A DNA stretch of 16,714 nt from positions 1 to 16,714 of the forward strand of contig CAZIRA010000056.1 in assembly GCA_964541615.1 (NCBI GenBank), written 5' to 3'. This stretch comes from UPXZ01 sp964541615. Lineage in GTDB: Bacteria; Bacteroidota; Bacteroidia; Bacteroidales; Paludibacteraceae. Under the pieces are notes generated by a model. The model was not told the DNA's origin. It made no database searches and was given only the letters and a program-made list of their open reading frames with translations. The stretch's first letter is position 1. The number at the start of each line of letters is the position of its first letter. Of this stretch, positions 6,016 to 13,799 are shown piece by piece. The position numbers and the translations under genes were made by a program.

Positions 6016-7284
6016 CTACAAATCAAATCCAATATCTCTTCTGAAATATTTGCCTTCAAATTCAATCAATTCCGCGTTTTTGAATGAAAGTGCAAGTGCT
6101 TCATCTTTATTTTTACCGTAGCTGCTAACTGCTATCACACGTCCGCCGTTGGTCAGCACATCGTTGTTTTGCGCCCTGGTTCCGGCGTGAAAAACTATGC
6201 TGTCTTTCACTTGTTCCAGTCCGGTAATTTTCATTCCTTTCTGATAATCTTCAGGATATCCACCCGAAACGAGCATCACAGTAGCTGCTGAACGTTCGTC
6301 AAACTCAACAATTTTTTCATCCAGATTTCCTTCTGCAACGCCTTCCAGCAGCTCCACCAGGTCCGATTTCAACCGGAGCATTACTACTTCTGTTTCCGGA
6401 TCGCCGAGACGCGCGTTGTACTCGATAACAAACGGCTCTCCATCCACTTTTATCAGCCCGAAAAAAATAAAACCTTTGTAAACGATTCCATCTTTTTGAA
6501 GTCCTTCCACGGTTGGTTTGATGATCCGTTCTTCCACTTTCTGCATGAAAACCTCATCTGCAAAACTCACCGGTGAAACAGCTCCCATGCCGCCTGTGTT
6601 TAGCCCTGTGTCGCCTTCGCCAATCCGTTTGTAGTCTTTTGCTTCGGGGAGGATTTTGTAGTTTTTACTATCGGTGATTACAAAAACCGAACATTCAATC
6701 CCTGAAAGAAATTCTTCAATAACGACCGTATCACCCGCTTTTCCAAATTTCCCGCCAAGCATATTTTGAAGTTCAGTTGAAGCTTCATCCAGATTATTTA
6801 TAATCAAGACACCCTTGCCTGCTGCCAGACCGTCGGCTTTCAGCACGTAAGGAGGTCTCAACTTCTTCAGGAAATCAATCCCTTCTTCAATATTATTTTT
6901 GGAAACACTGAAATAACGTGCCGTTGGGATGCTGTGCTTCTCCATAAATTTCTTGGAAAAGTCCTTGCTTCCTTCCAATTGTGCCGCCACTTTGTTTGGC
7001 CCCACTACCGGAACAGATTTCAGTTCACTGTCATTCTCAAAAAAATCAACAATGCCGTTCACAAGCGGATCTTCCGGCCCGACGAAAACCAAATCGATAT
7101 TGTGCTTCAAAACGGCCGATTTCACCGCTGAAAAATCAGAAACATCGATGTTCAAATTTTGTCCGACAGCCGAAGTTCCCGCATTACCGGGTGCAATGAA
7201 AAGTGCTGAGAGTTTTGGGCTTTGTGTGATTTTCCATGCCAAAGCATGCTCGCGTCCACCCGATCCGACAAGTAAGATATTCAT
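6016..7284 (-). CDS. purD: phosphoribosylamine--glycine ligase
   Basis: This 422-residue ATP-grasp enzyme joins glycine to 5-phosphoribosylamine with ATP, the second step of purine synthesis in the cytoplasm. Visible motifs are GREHALAWK (10-18) and GNAGT (33-37) in the N-terminal domain, the ATP-grasp segment KADGLAAGKGV (149-159), EEFLSGIECSVF (190-201), NTGGMGAVSP (229-238) and EYNARLGDPETE (288-299, metal and substrate site). Length matches the family (about 420-430). It is the last gene in the folP-cdaA-PNGase-purD row, after a 75-base gap with a hairpin, so it may also have separate control. It converges with the YiiX-like gene, with 42 bases between the two stops. Confidence 0.97.
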   Translation of the reverse strand: MNILLVGSGGREHALAWKITQSPKLSALFIAPGNAGTSAVGQNLNIDVSDFSAVKSAVLKHNIDLVFVGPEDPLVNGIVDFFENDSELKSVPVVGPNKVAAQLEGSKDFSKKFMEKHSIPTARYFSVSKNNIEEGIDFLKKLRPPYVLKADGLAAGKGVLIINNLDEASTELQNMLGGKFGKAGDTVVIEEFLSGIECSVFVITDSKNYKILPEAKDYKRIGEGDTGLNTGGMGAVSPVSFADEVFMQKVEERIIKPTVEGLQKDGIVYKGFIFFGLIKVDGEPFVIEYNARLGDPETEVVMLRLKSDLVELLEGVAEGNLDEKIVEFDERSAATVMLVSGGYPEDYQKGMKITGLEQVKDSIVFHAGTRAQNNDVLTNGGRVIAVSSYGKNKDEALALSFKNAELIEFEGKYFRRDIGFDL

Positions 7285-7304
7285 TTTGCCTATTTATTTT
7301 GATA

Positions 7305-7327
7305 TGTTTTGTTTGAAAAACAAAACA
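7305..7327 (-). other. perfect hairpin upstream of purD
   Basis: TGTTTTGTTT (7305-7314) and AAACAAAACA (7318-7327) form a 10-bp perfect stem with a 3-base loop. It sits between the PNGase stop and the purD start. No T-run follows on the minus strand. It could be a weak terminator for the upstream gene, a leader structure of the purD mRNA, or a protein-binding palindrome. I did not see a clear TAnnTTTG box for purD in the gap. Confidence 0.6.
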
Positions 7328-7359
7328 CGGACTTTTAACTGATTACTATAAACTATTAA

Positions 7360-8598
7360 CTAATATTCCCAAACCAAATACGCCGAAACAAGCCAATGGT
7401 TTAATGCATTTCCTGCTGCAGCTTGTGCTTTTGGTATAGAAATGGTTAGCGTATGATTTCCAGGCGAAAGATTTGGCAGGAATATCGTTTCAGGTGTCAC
7501 ATCACTTCCCGGACACCAGTTGGAACGCGACAAATCGGATGATGCAAGCGGTTCTTCGATCTCCTTTTCTGCACGCCCTGTTTGGGAAATATATGCCACT
7601 GTCCGCTTTTGGAGCCACACGCCGGACGTGGGGTTAAAACGACGAAAAGATGCACAATCGGATCGCCAGGGTGTGAATCTGAAAACTTCTGTTTCATCCA
7701 CAGAAATAATATTTTCTTTTTCCACAAATTCATCTCCGCCGGAATGTCCTCCATGCCCGGTTGTAATGTATTTCAGACGAATATTTTTAGCTTTTTCAGG
7801 AATAACGAATGGAATGGAAACGTCTTTTCGGGCAAAAATATCCGGGATGGACTGCCCCAGATAGAAAACCGTATTAATCAGCGGTTGTACGTATCTTTCA
7901 GGCATTTTATCCCGGCGAATTTTACTTTGTTCAAAATCCAGTTTCACGCTCACATTATACCCTTTTTCTGTCCAGGTATCAACGTAAACTCCCACATAGA
8001 CTTCGCCTTCCAGCAGCGGCATCAAATCGCTCACATCCTGTTCCCATTGCACATTTTTAGCCCATCCGTCTATGTATACCGGCATTCTTTTGCGTGAAGT
8101 GCTGTCATTTGCTCCGCTGAAATGTCCCACGCCAAATGGTGTCATAAACCGCATCAGCTCTATCGTCGGTAAGTAGTCTTTTCCTGAAACAATTCCGACC
8201 AGTTTTTCATATTTTGTACTGTCTGCCGCAGGAAATATATGTTCGCCTTTAGCCACATTCAGCATATTGATCAGCGATGATTTAGGGATCAAAAAGCACG
8301 AACCCGATTTATCCCACGGATCGCCGTTGGAAGTTAGGGTTATTTTTGTAGTTGCCTTTGTGTTACGCTTGAATGCAGGTATCTCTACTTTTTTTACTGC
8401 AATTCTGCCGTTGGCAAGATGGATTGTGCCGTTTACTTCATTGAGTCCGTCAGGATATTTTCCCGGATTAAACTGAATATTAACATCTTCAAAAAGAGAC
8501 AATGATAATTTCTCAACATCAGTTTTTGATTTTCCAAAACTCCATTGGGTAAGAACCAATAAAAGTGTAAGCAATGCTAATTTTTTCACTAACCCCAT
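7360..8598 (-). CDS. PNGase F-type secreted peptide:N-glycosidase
   Basis: This 412-residue protein has a signal peptide (about 1-22, ending SFG) and two beta-sandwich halves of the PNGase F fold, compared here from memory with Elizabethkingia PNGase F. In the N-terminal half GDPWDKSG (92-99) places D96 where PNGase F has its catalytic Asp in EWDR, but the next residue is Lys not Arg. YVDTW (205-209) corresponds to YTETW, so the catalytic Glu is Asp (D207). In the C-terminal half GGDEF carries E290 near the second catalytic Glu, and SNWCPGSDVTP (359-369) matches GWCPG. It should remove N-linked glycans from glycoproteins or act on related glycopeptides. No type IX sorting domain is seen at the C terminus. 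It follows cdaA by 4 bases. Confidence 0.85.
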   Translation of the reverse strand: MGLVKKLALLTLLLVLTQWSFGKSKTDVEKLSLSLFEDVNIQFNPGKYPDGLNEVNGTIHLANGRIAVKKVEIPAFKRNTKATTKITLTSNGDPWDKSGSCFLIPKSSLINMLNVAKGEHIFPAADSTKYEKLVGIVSGKDYLPTIELMRFMTPFGVGHFSGANDSTSRKRMPVYIDGWAKNVQWEQDVSDLMPLLEGEVYVGVYVDTWTEKGYNVSVKLDFEQSKIRRDKMPERYVQPLINTVFYLGQSIPDIFARKDVSIPFVIPEKAKNIRLKYITTGHGGHSGGDEFVEKENIISVDETEVFRFTPWRSDCASFRRFNPTSGVWLQKRTVAYISQTGRAEKEIEEPLASSDLSRSNWCPGSDVTPETIFLPNLSPGNHTLTISIPKAQAAAGNALNHWLVSAYLVWEY

Positions 8599-8602
8599 AT
8601 GT

Positions 8603-9397
8603 TTATTTGTTAACGTCTTTCATCTCTTCTGAAAGGAAATGTTCCAATTCCTCCGGTTTCACATGGATGGTGAGTTTTCCGGAAATTGCCCACGAAATCT
8701 GTCCGGTCTCTTCAGAAATAATAATGGCAATAGCATCCGATTGCTCCGTTACGCCAAGCGCAGAACGATGGCGTAATCCTAATCTTTTCGGAATGGATTG
8801 ATTGCTTGAGACGGGCAGTATACATGCAGCAGCACGAAGCCTACGGTTGGAAATAACCAACGCGCCATCATGTAACGGGCTATTTTTAAAGAAAATATTT
8901 TCGATCAAACGAGACGAAATGCGGGAGTCGATAACTTCGCCCGACTGCGTGTAAAAATCGAGCATATCGTTTCTTGTAATCACAATCAGGCCTCCGGTTG
9001 CAGTTTTGGACATATTCCGGCAGGCAAGAACGATCTGAATCAGGTCGTAGTCAGTTTTTGGTTCGTCATCGGTGCCGTTTTTGAAATACCGCTTGAAAAA
9101 ATTCAGAATTCCCCAGCTTCTCCTTGATCCGATACGATTGAAAAAACGCTTAATTTCAGTCTGAAACAGGACAATCAAAGCAAAGGCTCCAACGCTGATC
9201 ACTCCGTCGAAAATACCTCCGAGAAGCTCCATTTTAAATACCTGCGACACCAGAAACCAAACGATAATGAACGTCATCACGCCCACAAATACGTTGGCTG
9301 CGCCCGACCGTTTCAGCAGCTTATAGGCGCTGAACAGCAGTATCGCCGTCAATACGATGTCGATAATGTCTTTTATACCTATATTAAATCCCATCAT
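8603..9397 (-). CDS. cdaA: diadenylate cyclase CdaA (DisA_N/DAC domain)
   Basis: This 264-residue membrane enzyme makes cyclic di-AMP from two ATP. Three N-terminal TM helices (about 10-26, 35-52 and 62-78) are followed by a linker and the DAC domain. The two catalytic motifs are intact: DGA at 177-179 (PLHDGALVIS) and RHR at 209-211 (LRHRSALGVTEQSDA). Length and layout match CdaA. In Firmicutes cdaA is with cdaR and glmM. Here it sits five bases after folP, a pairing I know from Bacteroidota. The start is MMGF; ATG 9395-9397 is used, and the second Met is also possible. c-di-AMP usually controls potassium and osmotic balance and cell-wall homeostasis. No cdaR or phosphodiesterase is present in the window. 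Confidence 0.97.
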   Translation of the reverse strand: MMGFNIGIKDIIDIVLTAILLFSAYKLLKRSGAANVFVGVMTFIIVWFLVSQVFKMELLGGIFDGVISVGAFALIVLFQTEIKRFFNRIGSRRSWGILNFFKRYFKNGTDDEPKTDYDLIQIVLACRNMSKTATGGLIVITRNDMLDFYTQSGEVIDSRISSRLIENIFFKNSPLHDGALVISNRRLRAAACILPVSSNQSIPKRLGLRHRSALGVTEQSDAIAIIISEETGQISWAISGKLTIHVKPEELEHFLSEEMKDVNK

Positions 9398-9402
9398 AGC
9401 CG

Positions 9403-10257
9403 TTACTTTTGTTGATAACGTTTATATTGTGAGAATATTTTTACTGCTTCCACCGCTTCTTTTACATCGTGCACCCGGAGGATATTAGCTCCGTTTGTCA
9501 TCCCTAAAACATTCAAAGCGGTCGTTCCGTTTAATGCTTCTTCCGGTGTTGTTTCAAGAAACTTATAAATCATTGATTTTCTTGAAATTCCACAAAGAAT
9601 CGGAAATCCTAATTCTTTGAAATAGTTCATTTTTGCAAGAAGTTCGTAGTTTTGTTCGGTAGTTTTTGAAAAGCCAAAACCGGGATCGATTATGATATCT
9701 TTTACGCCCAAATGTACCAGTTGTGCACTCTTTTTTTCAAAAAAACCAAGAATTTCCGACATCATATTCTTGTAATCGGTAAACTGCAGCATGGTCTGAG
9801 GCGTGCCTTTCATATGCATCAGCACGTATGGAATTTGCAAATCAGCCACAGTCTCAAACATATAATCGTCCAGCGTGCCACCGCTCACATCGTTGACGAT
9901 GTTAATGTCGAAATTCTCAACAGCCCATCGAGCCACACCTGAGCGGAATGTATCGAGCGAAATAATCGCTTCGGGAAAGTGAGACCTGATTGCCTTCAAA
10001 GGCTTGGTTAGTCTGTCAGTTTCCTCTTTTTCAGAAATATGCCTGGAAGCCGGGTGTGTGGAATAGGCACCAACGTCAATTATCGAAGCTCCATCGTTCA
10101 GCACTTTTTCCACCGTTTTCAGCACATCTTTATCCGAATTCATTCGGCTCAAACCATAGAACGAATCGGGGGTGACATTCACGATTGCCATCACAACCGG
10201 AGTGCTTAAATCGAGCAACCTGCCTTTGATATTGAGTTGGAAAGGGATAAAATCCAT
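9403..10257 (-). CDS. folP: dihydropteroate synthase
   Basis: This 284-residue TIM-barrel enzyme joins 6-hydroxymethyl-7,8-dihydropterin pyrophosphate and p-aminobenzoate in folate synthesis. Motifs are IVNVTPDSF (25-33), DVGAYSTHP (61-69), NDVSGG (122-127), DPGFGFSKT (191-199), GISRKS (223-228) and RVHDV (261-265). The loop 2 motif, usually STRPG, reads STHPA here, so the Arg that contacts the pyrophosphate in E. coli (R63) is His. Other catalytic residues look normal. It is the first gene of the minus-strand cluster, with a -7 box at 10314-10321, and cdaA follows five bases after it. The start codon ATG 10255-10257 gives the expected N terminus. Confidence 0.97.
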   Translation of the reverse strand: MDFIPFQLNIKGRLLDLSTPVVMAIVNVTPDSFYGLSRMNSDKDVLKTVEKVLNDGASIIDVGAYSTHPASRHISEKEETDRLTKPLKAIRSHFPEAIISLDTFRSGVARWAVENFDINIVNDVSGGTLDDYMFETVADLQIPYVLMHMKGTPQTMLQFTDYKNMMSEILGFFEKKSAQLVHLGVKDIIIDPGFGFSKTTEQNYELLAKMNYFKELGFPILCGISRKSMIYKFLETTPEEALNGTTALNVLGMTNGANILRVHDVKEAVEAVKIFSQYKRYQQK

Positions 10258-10313
10258 CGCTTCAATGAAATATGTTTGGATTTTCTTCGTTATGTAAGAA
10301 ATCGATTATTCCA

Positions 10314-10321
10314 CAAAAGTA
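10314..10321 (-). promoter_or_regulatory. candidate -7 box for the folP operon (TACTTTTG)
   Basis: On the minus strand the sequence is TACTTTTG, a full match to TAnnTTTG, placing transcription start near 10307, about 50 bases before the folP ATG. The -33 element is weak: about 21 bases upstream only TTTCGG-like sequence is seen. The box is the best promoter candidate for folP-cdaA-PNGase. Confidence 0.55.
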
Positions 10322-10419
10322 AGCAATAAAACTGTTTTTTTCGAGCCGAAATTGAGATTTATTAAAAAATTTGGCCTAAAATATACGTTTTTGTTTGAAA
10401 ATGAGTTATTAAATAAGCC

Positions 10420-10495
10420 GGAAGTCAGAAGTAGGAAGTTTAATATCTTGCATCTAAAAGTCTAACGTCTAAATGTCTTGGCTCTAAAAGTCTAT
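10420..10495. repeat. two runs of degenerate tandem repeats upstream of gldJ
   Basis: Three 7-bp units, GGAAGTC-AGAAGTA-GGAAGTT, occupy 10420-10440. Three 15-bp units, each close to CRTCTAAAAGTCTAA, occupy 10451-10465, 10466-10480 and 10481-10495. They end just before the gldJ start codon. Such GGAAGT and TCTAA-type runs are common between genes in Bacteroidota and drift rapidly. They are probably neutral, but they lie in the gldJ leader. Confidence 0.7.
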
Positions 10496-10501
10496 AAAAA
10501 T

Positions 10502-12097
10502 ATGAATAGAAATTGTGTTATAAAATTTTCAAGTTTTATACTTGTGTTTCTGCTGATTGCATCTTGTGCGCCAAGATCTGCCAAAACCGCAAAGCAGGCA
10601 CCTCCGCCAAAAGGGTCTTCTGTTTCGACTGCCACTGGGTGGACCTATCAGAATGAGAACTTTTCGGGTGGAACGGGATATGCTTCATCAGGATTTGCCG
10701 CACAGGAAAACTACAAACCACAGGCTCCTGCCGGAATGGTTGTGATAGAGGGCGGAACATTTTTGATGGGCGAAAAATCAGACATGATTACCGCTCAGCG
10801 CGACAACCTCACACGCCGTGTGACCGTAGGTTCTTTTTACATGGATCAGTACGAGGTAAGTAACCTGATGTGGAGAGAATATACACACTGGATGGAAGTG
10901 GTGTTTGGCGATGTGGCGCCTCGGCTGGTTCAAAATACGCTTCCAAATGTGGATAAAGCATCCGATCCGCTTACCTACAATGAACCCTACTACGATCGTT
11001 ACTATTCGCATCCGGCATTTAACCACTATCCCGTGGTAGGCGTGACCTGGGAGCAGGCGATGGATTACTGTCAATGGCGTACCGACCGCCTCAATGAACT
11101 TGTGCTTGTGAAAGCAGGTGTGCTTGCACCGCCTGATTTTTCTTATGTTCAGCGAGTGCCGGAACACGATTCTATTGCTCAGAATTTTGTTTTTAACACA
11201 GAAAAATATCTGTTGCAACGCGCATACAATCCGCCGATGGGGCCGAAACCGCTTCAAGGAGCGTACGGAACAACGCGCAAAGCGCAAATGGGTGACGGGC
11301 TGATGTTCCCGAATTTCCGACTGCCGACAGAAGCCGAATGGGAATTTGCCGCTTACGGATTGAAGGCTGACAAAAACGGCCTTGTTGCTGAAGGAAGGAT
11401 GTATCCCTGGACAGGCGACCGTCTGCGTAATACCGAAAAAGGAAAAACTCAGGGAAAAATGCAGGCTAATTTCGTTCGCGGACGAGGTGATATGATGGGA
11501 ACTGCCGGCGACCTCAACGACAGATACACCACCACTGCACCCGGAGATGCCTATCCGCCAAACGATTTTGGGCTATACAATATGGCTGGAAACGTAAACG
11601 AGTGGGTGCTTGACGTGTATCGATCTACCTCGCATCAGGAAGTTTCTGACTACAATCCCTTTCGTGGAAATCAGGGTTACACCTACCTGGCCGAGTCGCA
11701 GGACGGCAACGGCAGGTATCAACTGAAAGTAGATTCGCTGGGTAGAATTGCCCGCACAGTGCTTCCCGAAGATGATATGCGCAATTATCGTGACGGGACT
11801 AACCAGATCGTTACTGATTTTCAGCTTTATACTGATCCGGAAGGAATGTCTGCTTTGAGAAACAACCGCCAGCTCGACCCTACTGACGTGCTCGCACCGA
11901 AAGTTTCGAATAAAACCCGAGTATACAAAGGTGGTTCCTGGAAAGACCGCTCATATTGGATCAATCCAGCTACACGGCGTTATCTTGACCAAAATAAATC
12001 GGCAAACGATATTGGATTCCGCTGCGCAATGACACTGCTTGGCAGTATCGACAAACAGCCGGTAGCTAAAAAAACAAGTTCGAAAAAGAAAAAATAG
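10502..12097 (+). CDS. gldJ: GldJ-like gliding motility / type IX secretion lipoprotein (FGE-sulfatase domain)
   Basis: The 531-residue protein starts at ATG 10502. The frame runs back to TTG 10478, but the ATG directly precedes the signal peptide. The signal ends LIASC, lipidation at C22. A proline/glycine-rich linker (about 23-75) leads into one FGE-sulfatase (SUMF1-like) domain: GMVVIEGGTFLMGE (78-91), RRVTVGSFYMDQYEVSN, HYPVVGVTWEQAMDYCQWR, RLPTEAEWEFAAYG, NFVRGRGDMMGTAGDLND, AGNVNEWVLDVYR, ending GFRCAMTLLG. RRVTVxSFYMD, TAGxLND and AGNVxEWVxDVYR match GldJ of flavobacteria from memory. GldJ supports the gliding motor and type IX secretion as an outer-membrane-associated lipoprotein; the FGE fold is not an active enzyme. 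A lysine-rich tail ends it. It stands alone here, without neighbouring gld or por genes. Confidence 0.88.
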   Translation: MNRNCVIKFSSFILVFLLIASCAPRSAKTAKQAPPPKGSSVSTATGWTYQNENFSGGTGYASSGFAAQENYKPQAPAGMVVIEGGTFLMGEKSDMITAQRDNLTRRVTVGSFYMDQYEVSNLMWREYTHWMEVVFGDVAPRLVQNTLPNVDKASDPLTYNEPYYDRYYSHPAFNHYPVVGVTWEQAMDYCQWRTDRLNELVLVKAGVLAPPDFSYVQRVPEHDSIAQNFVFNTEKYLLQRAYNPPMGPKPLQGAYGTTRKAQMGDGLMFPNFRLPTEAEWEFAAYGLKADKNGLVAEGRMYPWTGDRLRNTEKGKTQGKMQANFVRGRGDMMGTAGDLNDRYTTTAPGDAYPPNDFGLYNMAGNVNEWVLDVYRSTSHQEVSDYNPFRGNQGYTYLAESQDGNGRYQLKVDSLGRIARTVLPEDDMRNYRDGTNQIVTDFQLYTDPEGMSALRNNRQLDPTDVLAPKVSNKTRVYKGGSWKDRSYWINPATRRYLDQNKSANDIGFRCAMTLLGSIDKQPVAKKTSSKKKK

Positions 12098-12150
12098 TTA
12101 ACTTGTCGACTGGGAATTTATTCTCAATGCCGAAGAAAAACAAATTCATA

Positions 12151-12181
12151 ACATCCATTTTTTGAATGGATGTTTTTTTTT
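12151..12181 (+). terminator. rho-independent terminator after gldJ
   Basis: ACATCCATT (12151-12159) pairs perfectly with AATGGATGT (12165-12173) across a TTTTG loop, followed by a run of T to 12181. It lies about 55 bases after the gldJ stop and separates gldJ from asnS. Confidence 0.92.
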
Positions 12182-12218
12182 ATTTGTAATATTAATACCT
12201 TTTATGATTAAAAAGTTG

Positions 12219-12226
12219 TAATTTTG
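12219..12226 (+). promoter_or_regulatory. -7 box of asnS (TAATTTTG)
   Basis: TAATTTTG is a perfect TAnnTTTG match, 29 bases before the asnS ATG. Transcription would start near 12233. No TTTG stands about 20 bases upstream, so only the -7 element is supported. The preceding terminator makes an independent promoter necessary. Confidence 0.6.
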
Positions 12227-12255
12227 CAGTTCGATTTAAATTTCAGAAAAATTTT

Positions 12256-13653
12256 ATGCAAAGAACAAAAATTGTTGATGCGCTGAAAAGTTCAGCGTTC
12301 GGATCAGATGTGAATATTAAAGGCTGGGTTCGCACCCGCAGAGGTAACAAAAACGTAAGTTTCATCGCTTTAAATGATGGTTCAACTATAAATAACATTC
12401 AGGTCGTTGTTGATTTAAGCAGGTTTGATGAAGAATACCTGAAACCGATTACAACCGGTGCCTGCATTAGTGTAACAGGTAAACTGGTAGAGTCGCAGGG
12501 CAAAGGGCAAAACGTAGAAATTCAGGCAGAAGATGTGCTGATTTACGGGGGTGCCGATCCTGAAACGTATCCATTGCAGAAAAAAGGGCATACGCTCGAA
12601 TTTCTACGTGAGATTGCACACTTGCGTCCACGAACCAACACGTTTGGAGCTGTTTTTCGTATCCGCCACCACATGGCGATTGCCATTCACAAATTTTTCC
12701 ACGATCGTGGATTTTTCTATTTCCATACACCGATCATTACCGCTTCGGATGCCGAAGGTGCCGGGCAAATGTTCCAGGTTACCACGCTGGACCTGGCCAA
12801 TGTGAAGAAAAACGACCAGGGCGAAGTGGATTTTACTGAGGATTTCTTTGGCAGACACGCTAATCTGACCGTATCCGGACAGCTGGAAGGCGAATTAGCA
12901 GCCATGGCATTGGGTGCGATTTACACCTTCGGACCTACCTTCCGTGCTGAAAATTCAAATACTCCGCGCCACTTGTCTGAATTCTGGATGATTGAACCGG
13001 AAGTAGCATTCAACGAAATTGAAGAGAATATGCAATTGGCGCAGGATTTTATCCAATACTGCGTACAGTGGGCACTGGACAACTGTGAAGATGACCTGAA
13101 ATTCCTGAACGAGATGTACGACAAGGAATTGATTGAGCGGCTGAAATTTGTAGTTGAAAATGATTTTAAACGCCTGACTTACACCGAAGGAATCAAAATT
13201 CTGGAAGAAGCCGTGGCTAACGGTCATAAATTCGAATACCGCGTGGGTTGGGGAACTGACTTGCAGTCTGAACACGAACGCTACCTGGTGGAAAAACATT
13301 TCAAAAAACCGGTTATACTGACCGATTATCCACAGGAAATCAAGGCATTCTATATGAAACTCAACGAAGACGGAAAAACCGTGCGTGCTATGGACGTGCT
13401 TTTCCCGAAAATCGGAGAAATCATCGGCGGTTCACAGCGTGAGGAAGATTATGAAAAACTAAGAACGCGTGCTGCCGGAATGGGCGTGCCGGAAAAAGAT
13501 ATTTGGTGGTACCTGGATACCCGCCGCTTCGGAACTGCGCCGCACGCAGGATTTGGTCTTGGATTTGAACGTCTGTTGCTTTTCGTCACCGGAATGGCCA
13601 ATATCCGCGACGTGATTCCGTTTCCACGGACTCCAAACAATGCTGATTTTTAG
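12256..13653 (+). CDS. asnS: asparagine--tRNA ligase
   Basis: This 465-residue class II aminoacyl-tRNA synthetase charges tRNA-Asn. An N-terminal OB-fold for anticodon binding is at about 17-100 (IKGWVRTRRGNKNVSFIALNDGS). The catalytic core includes the AEGAGQMF region (166-173), motif 2 at FRAENSNT (229-236) with RHLSEFWMIEPE, and motif 3 at GLGFERLLLF (434-443), ending IRDVIPFPRTPNNADF. These are asparaginyl-type features rather than the bacterial aspartyl form. Length matches the family. It has its own -7 box and lies between terminated gldJ and korA. No regulatory T-box or leader is visible in the short 5' region. Confidence 0.97.
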   Translation: MQRTKIVDALKSSAFGSDVNIKGWVRTRRGNKNVSFIALNDGSTINNIQVVVDLSRFDEEYLKPITTGACISVTGKLVESQGKGQNVEIQAEDVLIYGGADPETYPLQKKGHTLEFLREIAHLRPRTNTFGAVFRIRHHMAIAIHKFFHDRGFFYFHTPIITASDAEGAGQMFQVTTLDLANVKKNDQGEVDFTEDFFGRHANLTVSGQLEGELAAMALGAIYTFGPTFRAENSNTPRHLSEFWMIEPEVAFNEIEENMQLAQDFIQYCVQWALDNCEDDLKFLNEMYDKELIERLKFVVENDFKRLTYTEGIKILEEAVANGHKFEYRVGWGTDLQSEHERYLVEKHFKKPVILTDYPQEIKAFYMKLNEDGKTVRAMDVLFPKIGEIIGGSQREEDYEKLRTRAAGMGVPEKDIWWYLDTRRFGTAPHAGFGLGFERLLLFVTGMANIRDVIPFPRTPNNADF

Positions 13654-13799
13654 TATACGATAAATCTGAGTAGTCAATTTTGAACTATAAGGAAGTCGGA
13701 CAAGAATGTCTGATTATTTAAAAATAATAATTTGCAGTTATTGAAGAATAAAGGATTTTATTAATTTGAATTTATCTAAAATCAAGACAAAATAGTTAA

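Noticed and set aside
10478..10504. TTG 10478 as the gldJ start
   Set aside because: ATG 10502 begins the signal peptide directly; the eight extra codons are in the tandem repeat run and add no signal-like feature.
13731..13768. promoter for korAB
   Set aside because: TTAATTTG at 13761 has one mismatch to TAnnTTTG and the possible -33 TTG is 17 bases away, so it is mentioned as weak only and not listed as a feature.
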